Below, in pieces: positions 1 to 8,984 of a stretch of 64,000 bases of DNA. Below the pieces are notes generated by a model, which had not been told where the DNA came from, searched no databases, and saw only the letters and a list, made by a program, of their open reading frames with translations. Each line of letters begins with the position of its first letter. Position 1 is the first letter of the stretch. Source of the stretch: Polynucleobacter sp. IMCC 30228 (GTDB lineage: Bacteria > Pseudomonadota > Gammaproteobacteria > Burkholderiales > Burkholderiaceae); the NCBI RefSeq assembly GCF_021395205.1, contig NZ_JAJVCS010000005.1, positions 242,901-306,900 of the forward strand, given 5' to 3'. The position numbers and the translations under genes are program-made.

Positions 1-2
1 CG

Positions 3-926
3 GCAATTAAACACCCGGGCTCGCCTAATCTATATGACACCAGCAAGAGCGTGATGGAAGGCGGCGGTAATTTCCGTGCGAACTTTGGGGTAGAAAAAGA
101 CGGTAAAACACTATTGGCTGAAGATGGTTCTTGTTCCAAAGGTTCTGCCATTACTACTGGCTACCCTGAATTTGATGCTGCTTTTGTGAAGAAATTGGGC
201 TGGTGGAGTCAATTGACGCCAGAAGAGCAAAAATTAGCTGAAGGCAAAAATTGGAAGACCGACTTATCTGGAGGTATCCAGCGGGTCGTGATGAAAAATG
301 GTTGCCATCCATTCGGTAACGCTAAAGCGCGGGCTGTGGTGTGGAATTTTCCAGATCCAATTCCGCAGCATCGTGAAGCGTTGTACAGTACGCGTCCCGA
401 TATGATGATCAAGTATCCCACTTCGGCCGACAAGAAAAATTTCTGGCGTTTACCAACTCTGTTCCTAACAGTTCAGCAGCAGAATTTGAACGAGAAGTTG
501 TATGAAAAATTCCCGATCATTTTAACTTCAGGACGCCTTGTTGAATATGAGGGCGGTGGCGATGAAACGCGCTCCAACCCGTGGTTAGCAGAACTACAGC
601 AAGAAAATTATGTAGAAATAAATCCAGGTGCTGCAGCTCGGCGGGGGATAAAAAATTGGGATTATGTTTGGGTTAAATCGCCCACTGGAGCCAAAATTAA
701 AGTGCGGGCGATGGTTACTGAGCGAGTTGGACCAGATACTGCTTTCGTACCTTTCCATTTTGCTGGATGGTGGGAAGGCAAGAATCTGCGCGAATACTAT
801 CCAACCGGAGCCTGTCCCGTTGTTTTAGGTGAAGCGGTGAATACAGCAACGACCTACGGCTACGACAGCGTAACGATGATGCAAGAAACGAAAACCACGA
901 TGTGCCAAATTGAAAAATTTGCCTAA
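3..926 (+). CDS. fdhA: Formate dehydrogenase catalytic (alpha) subunit, C-terminal part, 5' truncated by window edge
   Basis: The frame is open from base 3, with no start in view, so only the C-terminal ~307 residues of a molybdopterin oxidoreductase are present. The product would oxidise formate to CO2 at a bis-pterin Mo or W centre. The visible part carries the C-terminal pterin-binding domain: the segment PIILTSGRLVEYEGGG, then EINPGAAARRGI and DYVWVKSPTGAKIKV, as in the molydop-binding fold of FDH3-type enzymes. The catalytic Sec/Cys and N-terminal Fe-S region lie upstream of the window. Assignment rests on this domain and on the beta and cytochrome subunits that follow. A GTG at 51 is in frame but internal. 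W versus Mo cannot be told from the sequence. Confidence 0.88.
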   Translation, partial: AIKHPGSPNLYDTSKSVMEGGGNFRANFGVEKDGKTLLAEDGSCSKGSAITTGYPEFDAAFVKKLGWWSQLTPEEQKLAEGKNWKTDLSGGIQRVVMKNGCHPFGNAKARAVVWNFPDPIPQHREALYSTRPDMMIKYPTSADKKNFWRLPTLFLTVQQQNLNEKLYEKFPIILTSGRLVEYEGGGDETRSNPWLAELQQENYVEINPGAAARRGIKNWDYVWVKSPTGAKIKVRAMVTERVGPDTAFVPFHFAGWWEGKNLREYYPTGACPVVLGEAVNTATTYGYDSVTMMQETKTTMCQIEKFA

Positions 927-962
927 GCACCTAAATTAACGAGCTAAATTCAGGAGAATCTC

Positions 963-1625
963 ATGGCAAGAATGAAGTTTATTTGTGACGCAGAACGGTG
1001 CATTGAATGCAACGGTTGCGTTACGGCCTGTAAGAATGAAAACGAAGTACCTTGGGGCGTAAATCGTCGGCGGGTTGTAACGATTAATGATGGCGTAATT
1101 GGCGCTGAAAAATCCATTTCCGTTGCCTGTATGCATTGTTCAGATGCGCCTTGTATGGCCGTCTGCCCAGTCGACTGTTTTTATCGTACCGATGAAGGTG
1201 TCGTATTGCACGATAAAGATATTTGTATTGGCTGTGGTTATTGCTCGTATGCTTGCCCGTTTGGCGCGCCTCAATTTCCCACTTCAGGTTTGTTTGGCAT
1301 GCGCGGCAAAATGGATAAATGCACCTTCTGCAGCGGTGGTCCAGAGGCCAATGGTAGCGTGGCTGAATTTGAGAAGTATGGTCGTAATCGTTTGGCAGAA
1401 GGCAAGTTACCCATTTGCGCTGAAATGTGTTCAACCAAGGCTTTAATTGGTGGAGATGGAGATGTGATCGCCGATATCTTTCGTGCCCGTGTGGTTAAAC
1501 GGCAAACTAACGGAAAGAATGCTGGTGCGAACGTGTTTGGTTGGACTACCGCATATGGCAAGCCAGGCGAAGCCCCGCCTGCGCCTACTAAAGCACCCCC
1601 CGGACCGCAAGGAGGTAAGTCATGA
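963..1625 (+). CDS. fdhB: Formate dehydrogenase iron-sulfur (beta) subunit
   Basis: This electron-transfer subunit passes electrons from the catalytic subunit to the membrane cytochrome. Four cysteine clusters for [4Fe-4S] centres are visible: CIECNGCVTAC (residues ~14-24), CMHCSDAPCMAVCP (~56-69), CIGCGYCSYACP (~87-98), and CTFC plus a later CAEMC (~120-156). The C-terminal tail is Pro/Gly-rich and has no obvious membrane anchor. At 220 residues it matches FDH3-type beta subunits. The ATG at 963 has an upstream AGGAG at 952-956. It follows fdhA by 36 bp and its end overlaps the next small gene by 4 bp (ATGA), so it sits inside a translationally coupled operon. Confidence 0.93.
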   Translation: MARMKFICDAERCIECNGCVTACKNENEVPWGVNRRRVVTINDGVIGAEKSISVACMHCSDAPCMAVCPVDCFYRTDEGVVLHDKDICIGCGYCSYACPFGAPQFPTSGLFGMRGKMDKCTFCSGGPEANGSVAEFEKYGRNRLAEGKLPICAEMCSTKALIGGDGDVIADIFRARVVKRQTNGKNAGANVFGWTTAYGKPGEAPPAPTKAPPGPQGGKS

Positions 1626-1855
1626 AAGCAATTCTTAAAGCAGGCTTATTGGTATGTTTAGCGCTAGGCTTATTGAGTGCATGTAAAGATGAAGAGCAGG
1701 GCTTCAAAGCATCAAAGCGACCTGATGTTGCGCCTTATATGGGCGCCAATGATGGCTTTATGGCAAAAGGCTGGACTCCAGGTAATCAGGTGAGCTGGAC
1801 ACAAGAAATCAATAAGCGTAATCAAAATCAAACTGAATACAGCCGTATTAAGTAA
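1622..1855 (+). CDS. Small lipoprotein of the formate dehydrogenase operon
   Basis: A 77-residue protein with a lipoprotein signal: short basic start, hydrophobic core and lipobox LLSAC, with the acylated Cys at about residue 21. The mature part is only ~57 residues, polar, and shows no recognised domain; GWTPGNQVSWTQEINKRNQNQ is probably an extended segment. It overlaps fdhB by ATGA and precedes the cytochrome b gene by 25 bp, so it is cotranscribed. By position it may be a periplasmic-side accessory subunit or assembly factor of the dehydrogenase; that is inference. A strong ribosome site (GGAGG, 1611-1615) precedes the ATG. Confidence 0.75.
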   Translation: MKAILKAGLLVCLALGLLSACKDEEQGFKASKRPDVAPYMGANDGFMAKGWTPGNQVSWTQEINKRNQNQTEYSRIK

Positions 1856-1880
1856 TGATCAATGCCGTGAAGGATTTTGC

Positions 1881-2960
1881 ATGAATCAAACCGTAAGCGC
1901 TTCTTTTCGTTCCTGGTTGCTTCCAGCAGGCTTTTGCCTTGCCCTGCTTGCTGGAACTAGCATCGCTCAGCCGACTGCGCCAGCAGCAACTCCCGCTCCT
2001 GCCGCCTTACCGAAAGTAGAGTCAGCCAATATTATGGATGTAGGCCGTGCGCCAAATGCCACGATTGAAGCAGAGCGTAAGGCCAACCAGAATCAACCGG
2101 GCAATAATGCACCGATTTGGAATACTGCCAATAGCGATGCGGTTAATTATGTGAGTATTCCCGATAAACAAGCGGGCGTTTTGATTCAAAAATCTGGACA
2201 ACAGTGGCGCTTAATTCGTAACGGTGTCATTACCGTTTATGGCGCATGGCTTTTAGCATTAGCGTTGGGTGGCATCCTCGCAATGTTTATTCTCAAGGGC
2301 TCAATTAAGCTGCATGAACCCATGTCGGGACGCAAAATTAAGCGCTTTAGTTTGCTCGATCGAATTATTCATTGGACCATGGCATTTAGTTTTGTGGGCC
2401 TCGCTTTTACTGGTTTAATGATTTTGTATGGTAAATATTTTGTGATGCCTCTCATGGGCGGTGTGACCTACGGATTATTTTTATTAGTATGTAAAAATAT
2501 CCATAACTTTAGTGGCCCATTATTTACGCTTAGCATCGTCATTTTCTTCTTCTTGTTCGTGCGTAAAAATATCCCTGAAAAAGGGGATATGGCATGGCTA
2601 ACTGGTTTCGGTGGCATGCTTTCAGGAAAACATATCCCTGCGGGATTCTTTAATTGCGGTGAAAAAATCTGGTTTTGGTTCGGGATGGTTATTCTGGGGC
2701 TCACCGTATCGGCTTCGGGCTGGGTCTTAGATATGATTGTGCCGTTTATTGCGATTGAATATTGGCGCGGCACGATGCAAATTGCCGACATTATTCATAG
2801 TACCGCTGCATTGCTCATGACCGCTATGGCCTTTGGTCATATCTATATTGGTACCATTGGTATGCAGGGTTCTATCGATGGTATGAAAACTGGTTATGTC
2901 GATGCTACTTGGGCTAAAGAGCATCATGAAATTTGGTACAACGATTTAAATAAAGGTTGA
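1881..2960 (+). CDS. fdhC: Formate dehydrogenase cytochrome b556 (gamma) subunit
   Basis: Membrane anchor and quinone-reducing diheme cytochrome b of formate dehydrogenase. An N-terminal signal (LAGTSIAQ near residue 30) is followed by a periplasmic Pro/Ala-rich stretch. Then come about five membrane segments around residues 112-135, 158-182, 190-225, 258-285 and 300-325. Candidate heme ligands are histidines in RIIHWTMAFSF, NIHNFSGP, DIIHSTAALL and GHIYIG. At 359 residues it has the longer N-terminal domain usual for betaproteobacterial FdhC rather than the ~210-residue FdnI. It lies 25 bp after the lipoprotein gene and 3 bp before the next small gene. It implies that formate electrons enter the quinone pool. 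Confidence 0.9.
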   Translation: MNQTVSASFRSWLLPAGFCLALLAGTSIAQPTAPAATPAPAALPKVESANIMDVGRAPNATIEAERKANQNQPGNNAPIWNTANSDAVNYVSIPDKQAGVLIQKSGQQWRLIRNGVITVYGAWLLALALGGILAMFILKGSIKLHEPMSGRKIKRFSLLDRIIHWTMAFSFVGLAFTGLMILYGKYFVMPLMGGVTYGLFLLVCKNIHNFSGPLFTLSIVIFFFLFVRKNIPEKGDMAWLTGFGGMLSGKHIPAGFFNCGEKIWFWFGMVILGLTVSASGWVLDMIVPFIAIEYWRGTMQIADIIHSTAALLMTAMAFGHIYIGTIGMQGSIDGMKTGYVDATWAKEHHEIWYNDLNKG

Positions 2961-2963
2961 GCT

Positions 2964-3263
2964 ATGAAAAAAATCATTGCATTCGTCATTTGTGCCTTCA
3001 GCGCCAGCACGGTGTTGGCCATGCTCCCACCCTTAACGCCAGAGCAACAAGCAGCAGCTGATTTAGCAAAAGCGAAGACCGCTTATGGTGATAAAGTTGG
3101 CGCATTCAAGCTGTGTATGGTGCAAAATACCTTAGCGAATCGATTTAAAGTTGCTGGAACCCCAGCACCCGCAGCTTGTGCTGAAGTGCCGCCTTTTGTA
3201 CCGCCCACTGCAGTTTCTGCTGCAGCACCTGCCGCACCTGCTGCTGCCCCAACTAAGAAATAG
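2964..3263 (+). CDS. Small exported protein, end of fdh operon
   Basis: A 99-residue protein with a clear Sec signal (MKKIIAFVICAFSASTVLA, cleavage near residue 19). The mature part is a charged helix-forming stretch with two Cys (LCMVQN and AACAE), then a low-complexity Pro/Ala tail ending TKK. No family is recognised. It starts 3 bp after fdhC with AGGTTGAG upstream, so it is translationally linked to the fdh operon and probably works in the periplasm next to the enzyme. Its function cannot be inferred beyond that. A run of nine C (3270-3278) and a small inverted repeat (3277-3282 with 3299-3304) follow the stop. Confidence 0.65.
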   Translation: MKKIIAFVICAFSASTVLAMLPPLTPEQQAAADLAKAKTAYGDKVGAFKLCMVQNTLANRFKVAGTPAPAACAEVPPFVPPTAVSAAAPAAPAAAPTKK

Positions 3264-3353
3264 CCAGTTCCCCCCCCCTGATAGATCCCCCTGCTACCAT
3301 CAGGTTGGCAGGACATGCTTTATGCTTAGCGCTTTCTGCTCGAGACCATTGAA

Positions 3354-4379
3354 GTGAATGCACCAATAAATTACTGGCCGCAGTGTGCCTATAAAACCTT
3401 GCAAGTTAGTGCAGATAATCAATTATTGGTGACCGATGATTTTTTACGTACCTATTTACTTCGGGATGAACTGAATTTAGTACCTGAATCTTGTGCCGTA
3501 GAAAAGTTGCTCCATCAGCGCTTAACGCAAAATCCTCGCACCGCTGTTAGCGAGACTGAGATAGCTGAAATGATGGATAGTGATATTCAAGAAAATTATC
3601 GTATTTGGTTACGTTATCGCACTAAATTACTTACTGCATCGTCATTAGAATCGTTTTATTTAGGCTTATTTGCTGGCGATGGGGTAGATGTACCGCCTTT
3701 ATTTGTTAATCAGCTAGTCCAAATTTTTATGCGGCATATTTTGGGTGACAAGCCAAGCGCGATGGATGCTAGGGTAGCGGAATTATTTTTTCGGTCGCAA
3801 AAAATGACCGTATTAGAAGATGGCTTGGTGATGAGTGCTGATCACGAAACCATAGAGCGCAATGCCCAGGCCCCAGAGTTTGCCAATATTGTTGATTTAC
3901 TCAAACAAACGACTGTAGCAATGAAATCGATCGATCTAGATGTATTGCACGAAGATAATGTCGATTTGTATTGGACGCGAGAGAGTAATTATGATTTTGC
4001 AATACCGTTAAATTTTGGGCAAACGGCTGTTGAGCATTTCAGTAAATTACTTGCCCAATGGCTTAATCACTTTTTAGGTATCGAGGTTAAGATTACCCCT
4101 TTAGCAGCAATTAATGATCCACAGTGGGTATGGCATGTTGGCTTAGATGCTGCTTCTACTGAAATCTTAAATGCACTCTATAACAAAGACATGGTGGAGG
4201 CGAATAGTATTGCTCGGTTAATTTGTTTATTTCGTTTAGATTTTATCAGTCCTAATGTGGCTCTTCCTGAGTTAACTGGCAAACCCGTTTATTTGGGTAT
4301 GGCCATGAATCACGACAAGCTTCTCAAGCTCAAACCCCAGAATCTGTTATTTAATCTCCCGCTTGCACCAATGTCATAA
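3354..4379 (+). CDS. DUF6352-like protein associated with formate dehydrogenase
   Basis: A 341-residue soluble protein with no signal or membrane segment. I recognise it only as resembling the DUF6352 family, which in betaproteobacteria tends to sit beside formate dehydrogenase genes; this recall is not verified. GTG at 3354 is the only reasonable start: the ATG at 3358 is out of frame and a TAG lies in frame at 3327. The sequence is mixed helical and acidic, with conserved-looking segments YWPQCAYKTL near the N-terminus and ESNYDFAIPLNFGQTAVEHF in the middle, but no catalytic motif. It lies between the fdh operon and tupA, 11 bp ahead of tupA, so a role in cofactor supply or enzyme maturation is a guess. 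Confidence 0.6.
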   Translation: MNAPINYWPQCAYKTLQVSADNQLLVTDDFLRTYLLRDELNLVPESCAVEKLLHQRLTQNPRTAVSETEIAEMMDSDIQENYRIWLRYRTKLLTASSLESFYLGLFAGDGVDVPPLFVNQLVQIFMRHILGDKPSAMDARVAELFFRSQKMTVLEDGLVMSADHETIERNAQAPEFANIVDLLKQTTVAMKSIDLDVLHEDNVDLYWTRESNYDFAIPLNFGQTAVEHFSKLLAQWLNHFLGIEVKITPLAAINDPQWVWHVGLDAASTEILNALYNKDMVEANSIARLICLFRLDFISPNVALPELTGKPVYLGMAMNHDKLLKLKPQNLLFNLPLAPMS

Positions 4380-4390
4380 AAAACGAAAAA

Positions 4391-5215
4391 ATGAAATTAA
4401 TTTTCTCTAGTTTTATTGCTTTACTATTATTTGGCTTATCTAGCTTGATTAATCCTAGCTTTGCACAGGATAAAAGCATCCTTGTATCGTCAACGACGTC
4501 AACAGAGCAATCGGGTTTATTTGGATCTATTTTGCCGATTTTTCAAAAGCAGTCTGGCATCCAGGTAAAAATTGTTGCAGTTGGGACTGGGCAGGCACTT
4601 GATATTGGCCGTCGCGGTGATGCAGATGTGGTATTTGTTCACGATAAACCAGCTGAAATAAAATTTATCGATGAAGGATTTTCTACCAAACGCTATGAAG
4701 TGATGTACAACGATTTTATTTTGATTGGCCCTAAGAGCGACCCCGCAAAAATTGCTGGCGGCAAGGATATTAAAGTTGCTTTTCAAAAAATTGCTGAGGC
4801 CAAAGCCCCCTTCGTTTCTCGTGGCGATAAAAGTGGTACGCATGCAGCAGAGTTACGCTATTGGAAAGATGCTGGCATTGCAGTTAATTCGAATCTGAAT
4901 TGGTATAAAGAAACGGGCTCTGGGATGGGCCCAGCATTAAATACGGCTTCCGCGATGAATGGTTATATCTTGGCTGATCGTGGCACATGGTTGTCATTCA
5001 AAAATCGGGGCGATTTAGATATTTTGATTGAAGGCGACCCTAGTTTATTTAATCAATATGGTGTCATGCTAGTTAATCCCATGAAATATCCCCAAGTGAA
5101 AAAAGCCGAGGGTCAAGCCTTTATCGATTGGCTCATTTCCAAACCAGGCCAGGATGCAATTGCTGCTTATAAAATTGGGGGTCAGCAATTATTTTTTCCT
5201 AATGCGGGAAGATAA
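4391..5215 (+). CDS. tupA: Tungstate ABC transporter substrate-binding protein TupA
   Basis: Periplasmic oxyanion-binding protein. A signal peptide (~residues 1-25, ending SFAQ) precedes the TupA signatures: STTSTEQSGLFGSI for the anion-binding N-terminal loop, GTGQALDIGRRGDADVVFVH in the middle, and SRGDKSGTHAAE for the second half of the binding site. At 274 residues it is of normal length. In the family these loops discriminate tungstate from molybdate and sulfate. No permease (tupB) or ATPase (tupC) gene is adjacent: the next gene is an unrelated VOC protein. It must therefore work with a transporter encoded elsewhere. Its place 11 bp after the fdh-linked gene suggests supply of tungsten for formate dehydrogenase and perhaps for the aldehyde oxidoreductase at 13.0 kb. 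Confidence 0.87.
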   Translation: MKLIFSSFIALLLFGLSSLINPSFAQDKSILVSSTTSTEQSGLFGSILPIFQKQSGIQVKIVAVGTGQALDIGRRGDADVVFVHDKPAEIKFIDEGFSTKRYEVMYNDFILIGPKSDPAKIAGGKDIKVAFQKIAEAKAPFVSRGDKSGTHAAELRYWKDAGIAVNSNLNWYKETGSGMGPALNTASAMNGYILADRGTWLSFKNRGDLDILIEGDPSLFNQYGVMLVNPMKYPQVKKAEGQAFIDWLISKPGQDAIAAYKIGGQQLFFPNAGR

Positions 5216-5289
5216 TTCAATTTAGCCGTCTAGGAGGTTTAGTGGCATTGATTTAGTATTAAGGACTCGAACGGCAAAAAGAGCCCCCT

Positions 5290-6054
5290 ATGCAGTATGA
5301 ATTTGACCATTTAGTCATAATGGCAAGAGACCAAATGAGTTTGGTTGCCAAGCAATTTAGTGATCTTGGCTTTCATCTCAGCGCGAAGTCTACTCACAAT
5401 TTAGGTTCATCAAACCAGTTAATTGTGCTGGATTCGACCTATTTAGAGATCTTGGGTTGGGAGGCGGGAACGCTACCTCAACGCGCAGAAATTGCGAATT
5501 TAGCGTTTGGTCTAGATGCCTTAGTATTTCGTACCAACAATGCCGCAGCTTGTTTTAAGTCACTTAATGAAGCAGGCTTTGTGCCAAATGCAGTACAAGA
5601 TTTATCGCGACCTGCGCAGGTTGGCAATGAGATCAAGCAGGCCTTTTTTAAGACAGTACGGTTTTCTCAACAGCCGATTGCAGGCTTACGGATTTATTTT
5701 TGTGAGCACTTGACCCCCGATTTTGTTTGGGTCAATACTGATCAACAACATCCGAATCTATTCAACCATTTGCAAAGTATTACCTTAGGCTCAGCAAATC
5801 CTCGGAAAACTTTGTCTAGTTTAAAAAAACTCTTGCAACTAGAGAAGTTAGATAATCAAGCAGATGCATTCAATTCCGCCAGTCAAGAATTAGGGCCGCT
5901 GCAACTTCTTTTGCCCAATTGTGTCTTGAAAATTGAGCACCAGGAAAAGATGCAGGTCGCACAAATTATTGACTTTGTCTTGGTGCAGCAGGGTCAGCCA
6001 GCGGAGTTACGCATAAACCAAGTCATGCTGCGCGCTACCCCTATTAAGCAGTAA
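5290..6054 (+). CDS. VOC-fold (glyoxalase-like) protein
   Basis: A 254-residue cytosolic protein whose first half resembles the glyoxalase-like domain of the vicinal oxygen chelate superfamily. It opens with FDHLVIMARDQ (a beta strand with His near residue 7), then LGFHLSAKSTHNLGSSNQLIVL and TYLEILGW, the usual first beta-alpha-beta-beta-beta module and its Glu ligand. A second, weaker module follows around residues 130-250. Substrate unknown; the superfamily covers glyoxalases, extradiol dioxygenases and antibiotic-binding proteins. It is a single gene, 75 bp after tupA with no clear operon partner. Confidence 0.7.
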   Translation: MQYEFDHLVIMARDQMSLVAKQFSDLGFHLSAKSTHNLGSSNQLIVLDSTYLEILGWEAGTLPQRAEIANLAFGLDALVFRTNNAAACFKSLNEAGFVPNAVQDLSRPAQVGNEIKQAFFKTVRFSQQPIAGLRIYFCEHLTPDFVWVNTDQQHPNLFNHLQSITLGSANPRKTLSSLKKLLQLEKLDNQADAFNSASQELGPLQLLLPNCVLKIEHQEKMQVAQIIDFVLVQQGQPAELRINQVMLRATPIKQ

Positions 6055-6139
6055 ATCCCTATTAAATTTAGGGTATTTCTAATTTCATTAAAAAGGAGTA
6101 TTTTTTAACTTATTCTCCGATTGAAGAAAAGGAACTCGT

Positions 6140-7009
6140 ATGCGCTTAACCCAACTTCCCTTGGTTGCCAGCCTGTTGGCCGCTTTAATTTTCAGCAGCA
6201 GTGTATTTGCGCTCGCGAATGAGCCCAGTTTGCATGAGGTTTATCAAAAGATTGAGGCAGGGCAGTACGCACAAGCAGATGCCATGATGAAGGGCGTATT
6301 ACAAACTCACCCCAATAGCGCTAAAGCGCACTTTATCTTGGCTGAATTAAGGCTGAAAGAGGGGCGTTTGGATGAAGGTCGTGCGGAACTTGCTCGAGCC
6401 GAGATACTTGCCCCTGGTTTGCCTTTTGCGCAGGTTGACTCAGTCCAAAAGCTGCGAACGCAATTGGCGTCTGGAGCAAAGGTTTCAGGTACGAATTTAG
6501 GGGGTAATGCGGGGGCGTCTGCCTCGATCTTTAGTAGCCCGATTTTTTGGCTATTAATCGTGGTTTTAGTTGGCGGCTTGATTTATTTCATGAAGCAAAG
6601 AAAGCGCGAACAAGCAAATGCGGCGGCATTAGGTAATGGCCCGCAGAGCGGTTTGGCACCAAACCCCCCTGGTGGGCAAGGACCTAATGGTCCGGGAGGC
6701 CCTGGCAACCCTAATGGCCCCGCTGGCGCACCAAGCACTGGCTTTGGGGGTTCTGGCCTCATGGGCAGTTTAGCAACTGGGGCAGCCTTAGGGGCTGGCA
6801 TGGTCGCTGGGCAGGCTTTAGCTAGTCATTTAATGGGTGGCGAACATGGTAATCGGGATTCCTCTGGCAATATCCAGCCAGCTCAAGCAGGGCGAGATAA
6901 TACCGATTTTGGCGTGCGCGACGTTAGCACCTGGGAAGACTCGGGTAACGCAGGTAATTCAGATTGGGACGATAGTGGTGGAGGCGGTAGTTTTATGGAT
7001 GACGTTTAA
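6140..7009 (+). CDS. Exported TPR protein with one membrane segment and Gly-rich tail
   Basis: A 289-residue envelope protein with a signal peptide (~1-26). TPR-like helical repeats occupy about residues 28-95 (YQKIEAGQYAQADAMMKGVL, then FILAELRLKEGRLDEGRAELARAEIL). A single membrane helix lies near 133-152 (IFWLLIVVLVGGLIYFM) and is followed by basic residues. A Gly/Pro/Asn-rich C-terminal region ends in an acidic WEDSGNAGNSDWDDSGGGG motif. The architecture suggests a scaffold anchored by the helix, with periplasmic TPR repeats and a disordered tail. The tail resembles those of Gly-rich DUF1542/TPM-type membrane proteins, but I do not recognise the family. Its stop shares the bases TTAA with the convergent MFS gene. 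Confidence 0.7.
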   Translation: MRLTQLPLVASLLAALIFSSSVFALANEPSLHEVYQKIEAGQYAQADAMMKGVLQTHPNSAKAHFILAELRLKEGRLDEGRAELARAEILAPGLPFAQVDSVQKLRTQLASGAKVSGTNLGGNAGASASIFSSPIFWLLIVVLVGGLIYFMKQRKREQANAAALGNGPQSGLAPNPPGGQGPNGPGGPGNPNGPAGAPSTGFGGSGLMGSLATGAALGAGMVAGQALASHLMGGEHGNRDSSGNIQPAQAGRDNTDFGVRDVSTWEDSGNAGNSDWDDSGGGGSFMDDV

Positions 7010-8196
7010 GGCTGGGGAGTTAATTTTTTTACTCTGAGCCAAATTAAGGCCAACCCAGTCACCATTACAGGAATGAGAGATCCCAGATTTAAGAGTTCCC
7101 AGCCCTGAGTGGTGACCATTGCTCCCGAGCCGAAGGATGTAAAAGCCATTGTGCCGAAGACAAAAAAGTTGATTGCTGCTTGGGCTTTATCTTTTTCCTC
7201 GGGACGGTAAGCGGTCATCGCTAAGGTGGTAGAGCCGGTGAATAAAAAATTCCAACCTACTCCGAGTATGAAAAGCGCTAATAAAAATTGGTGTAGGTCG
7301 GTGCCAGTCGAGGCAATAGCGATACAGATTAAATTGAGTATTACTCCAACCCCCATTATTTTGATGGCGCCAAAGCGTTGAATGAGAGAGCCAGTAAAAA
7401 AACCTGGGGCAAACATACCAATTACATGCCACTCTAAAACGAGGGCGGTATCAGTAAACGGTAAGCCACAAATTTGCATCGCTAACGGTGTAGCTGCCAT
7501 TAGTAAGTTCATTACACCATAGCCAAGTGAGGCGCCAATAGTAGCAACTAAAAATACGGGTTGTAACAAAATAGTTTTCAAGCTACGACCAGCGGAAAGG
7601 GGTTGCTGCGATTTCAATTCACCAGGAAAGTGAATAAATTGCATCACTAAAATACCCACCGTACCTGCAATGGCAAGCGTTATATAGGCGCCTAAAAAAG
7701 GCACAGAAAAACTATTTTTAGTCCATGAGGCTAAATTTGGGCCCACTACGGCACCCAATATACCCCCCGCTAAAACCCACGATACCGCTTTATCGCGTAA
7801 GCTTGCAACAGTTAACTCCGCGGCCGCAAAACGATACAACTGCCCATTGGCACTGTAATACCCCGCCACAAAGGTGCCTGCAATGAGTAACCAGAAATTA
7901 CTAGAAATTGCGGCGTAGGCACAAATCAGGGCTGAAATAATCGCAATCAATAAACCTAATTGAAAGGAGCGACGTCGCCCAAATTGATGTTGAGTTTTGG
8001 CCACGATAGAGGTGGAGAGTGCACCGCCAACGACATAGCCCATAATCGGCAAAGTGGCCATCCAAGCTGATGGGCTTAAGCTGAGACCAACCAAGCCATT
8101 AATAGCAATAAAAGTAACATTATTGGTTAAGAAAAGCCCTTGGCAAATAATTAGTAAAACTAAGTTTTTATTGAGCAGAGTCGCGTGCGCCTTCAT
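7006..8196 (-). CDS. Major facilitator superfamily transporter
   Basis: A 396-residue integral membrane protein with about 12 hydrophobic segments spread over its length. It also has the MFS loop 2-3 type motif GGALSTSIVAKTQHQFGRRRS (residues ~57-77), where GRRRS matches the conserved G-R-R. The second half has a matching loop around FFTGSLIQRFGAIKIMGVG. It lacks features that would fix a substrate; drug/proton antiport or metabolite efflux are both possible. It stands alone on the minus strand. Its start at 8196 faces the divergent phosphatase-like gene across ~140 bp of AT-rich DNA, which probably contains both promoters. Confidence 0.82.
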   Translation of the reverse strand: MKAHATLLNKNLVLLIICQGLFLTNNVTFIAINGLVGLSLSPSAWMATLPIMGYVVGGALSTSIVAKTQHQFGRRRSFQLGLLIAIISALICAYAAISSNFWLLIAGTFVAGYYSANGQLYRFAAAELTVASLRDKAVSWVLAGGILGAVVGPNLASWTKNSFSVPFLGAYITLAIAGTVGILVMQFIHFPGELKSQQPLSAGRSLKTILLQPVFLVATIGASLGYGVMNLLMAATPLAMQICGLPFTDTALVLEWHVIGMFAPGFFTGSLIQRFGAIKIMGVGVILNLICIAIASTGTDLHQFLLALFILGVGWNFLFTGSTTLAMTAYRPEEKDKAQAAINFFVFGTMAFTSFGSGAMVTTQGWELLNLGSLIPVMVTGLALIWLRVKKLTPQP

Positions 8197-8339
8197 GCGA
8201 ATTGTGACCTATAAACCCCTATAAAATGCAGATTATTCTGAGGTCCCCATTCTTTAATTGTTATTGTCTGTGGTTTTTGCATAACTAAGAATGTAACCGA
8301 TTTTTATTAATCTCAATTTTTGATACTATTTTACTTATT

Positions 8340-8933
8340 ATGAAAATTATTATTGCGCGTCATTCGGAAAAATTAGATGCCCCTAGCCTTTCTGAAATAG
8401 GCAAATTACGCGCCCAAGCGCTTGCAGCGCAATATCTAGGTCAGAATGCCAAACAATCATTATTCATTGGAAAAGAACGGCCTGCTGCATTAATGGTAAT
8501 GACCTTACATACAATTGAAACAATGGCGCCAATTGCTGCTAGTTGGAATATGCCGATGTTAGCTTATTGGGCAGAAGCAGGCATAGATCGAGCGCATATG
8601 GCAGTACAGAATGTGCGCAATCAGGCAGTAGCAAAGGACTTACTATTTAGCGCTCAGTATGAAGATAAAACGGTACTGATGATTTGGGAGCATTTTCATA
8701 TTGCCAGCGCCGCCCTAGAAGCTGAGTTTGCTGGCGAAAAAGTCACTTTGCGGCAATTACTTAATTTAGATCAAATGGTGGGGGTACCTACTACTTGGCC
8801 AGATGATGTTTATGATTATTTTTGGATTATTGAGTACCAAACCGGCAATCCAGTGCCCCAATCATTTTTGATGAAGCGCCAAATATTTACCGCTCCCTTC
8901 GCAGGATTACCTGCAGCTGATTGGCCAAATTAG
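8340..8933 (+). CDS. Histidine-phosphatase-like protein
   Basis: A 197-residue cytosolic protein that opens MKIIIARHSEK, the RHxE/G signature of the histidine phosphatase (phosphoglycerate mutase-like) superfamily, with the presumed nucleophile His8. The pattern SEIGKLRAQALAAQYL matches the usual helix after the motif. A second conserved His is offered by MIWEHFHIASAA (~residue 120), typical of the second half of the active site. The normal second Arg region is only loosely present, in TLHTIETMAPIA. Activity is therefore likely but the substrate is unknown. It sits 51 bp ahead of rhlE and may share its promoter. Confidence 0.6.
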   Translation: MKIIIARHSEKLDAPSLSEIGKLRAQALAAQYLGQNAKQSLFIGKERPAALMVMTLHTIETMAPIAASWNMPMLAYWAEAGIDRAHMAVQNVRNQAVAKDLLFSAQYEDKTVLMIWEHFHIASAALEAEFAGEKVTLRQLLNLDQMVGVPTTWPDDVYDYFWIIEYQTGNPVPQSFLMKRQIFTAPFAGLPAADWPN

Positions 8934-8984
8934 TTAATCGCTTAAAATAGCCAATTCAATTGCAGTAATCACTTATCGGCCCCC

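Noticed and set aside
3264..3353. C9 run and a 6-bp inverted repeat after the fdh operon, as a terminator or phase-variable tract
   Set aside because: The stem is short with a 16-base loop and no T-run; the C-run lies outside any reading frame, so it cannot change a protein.
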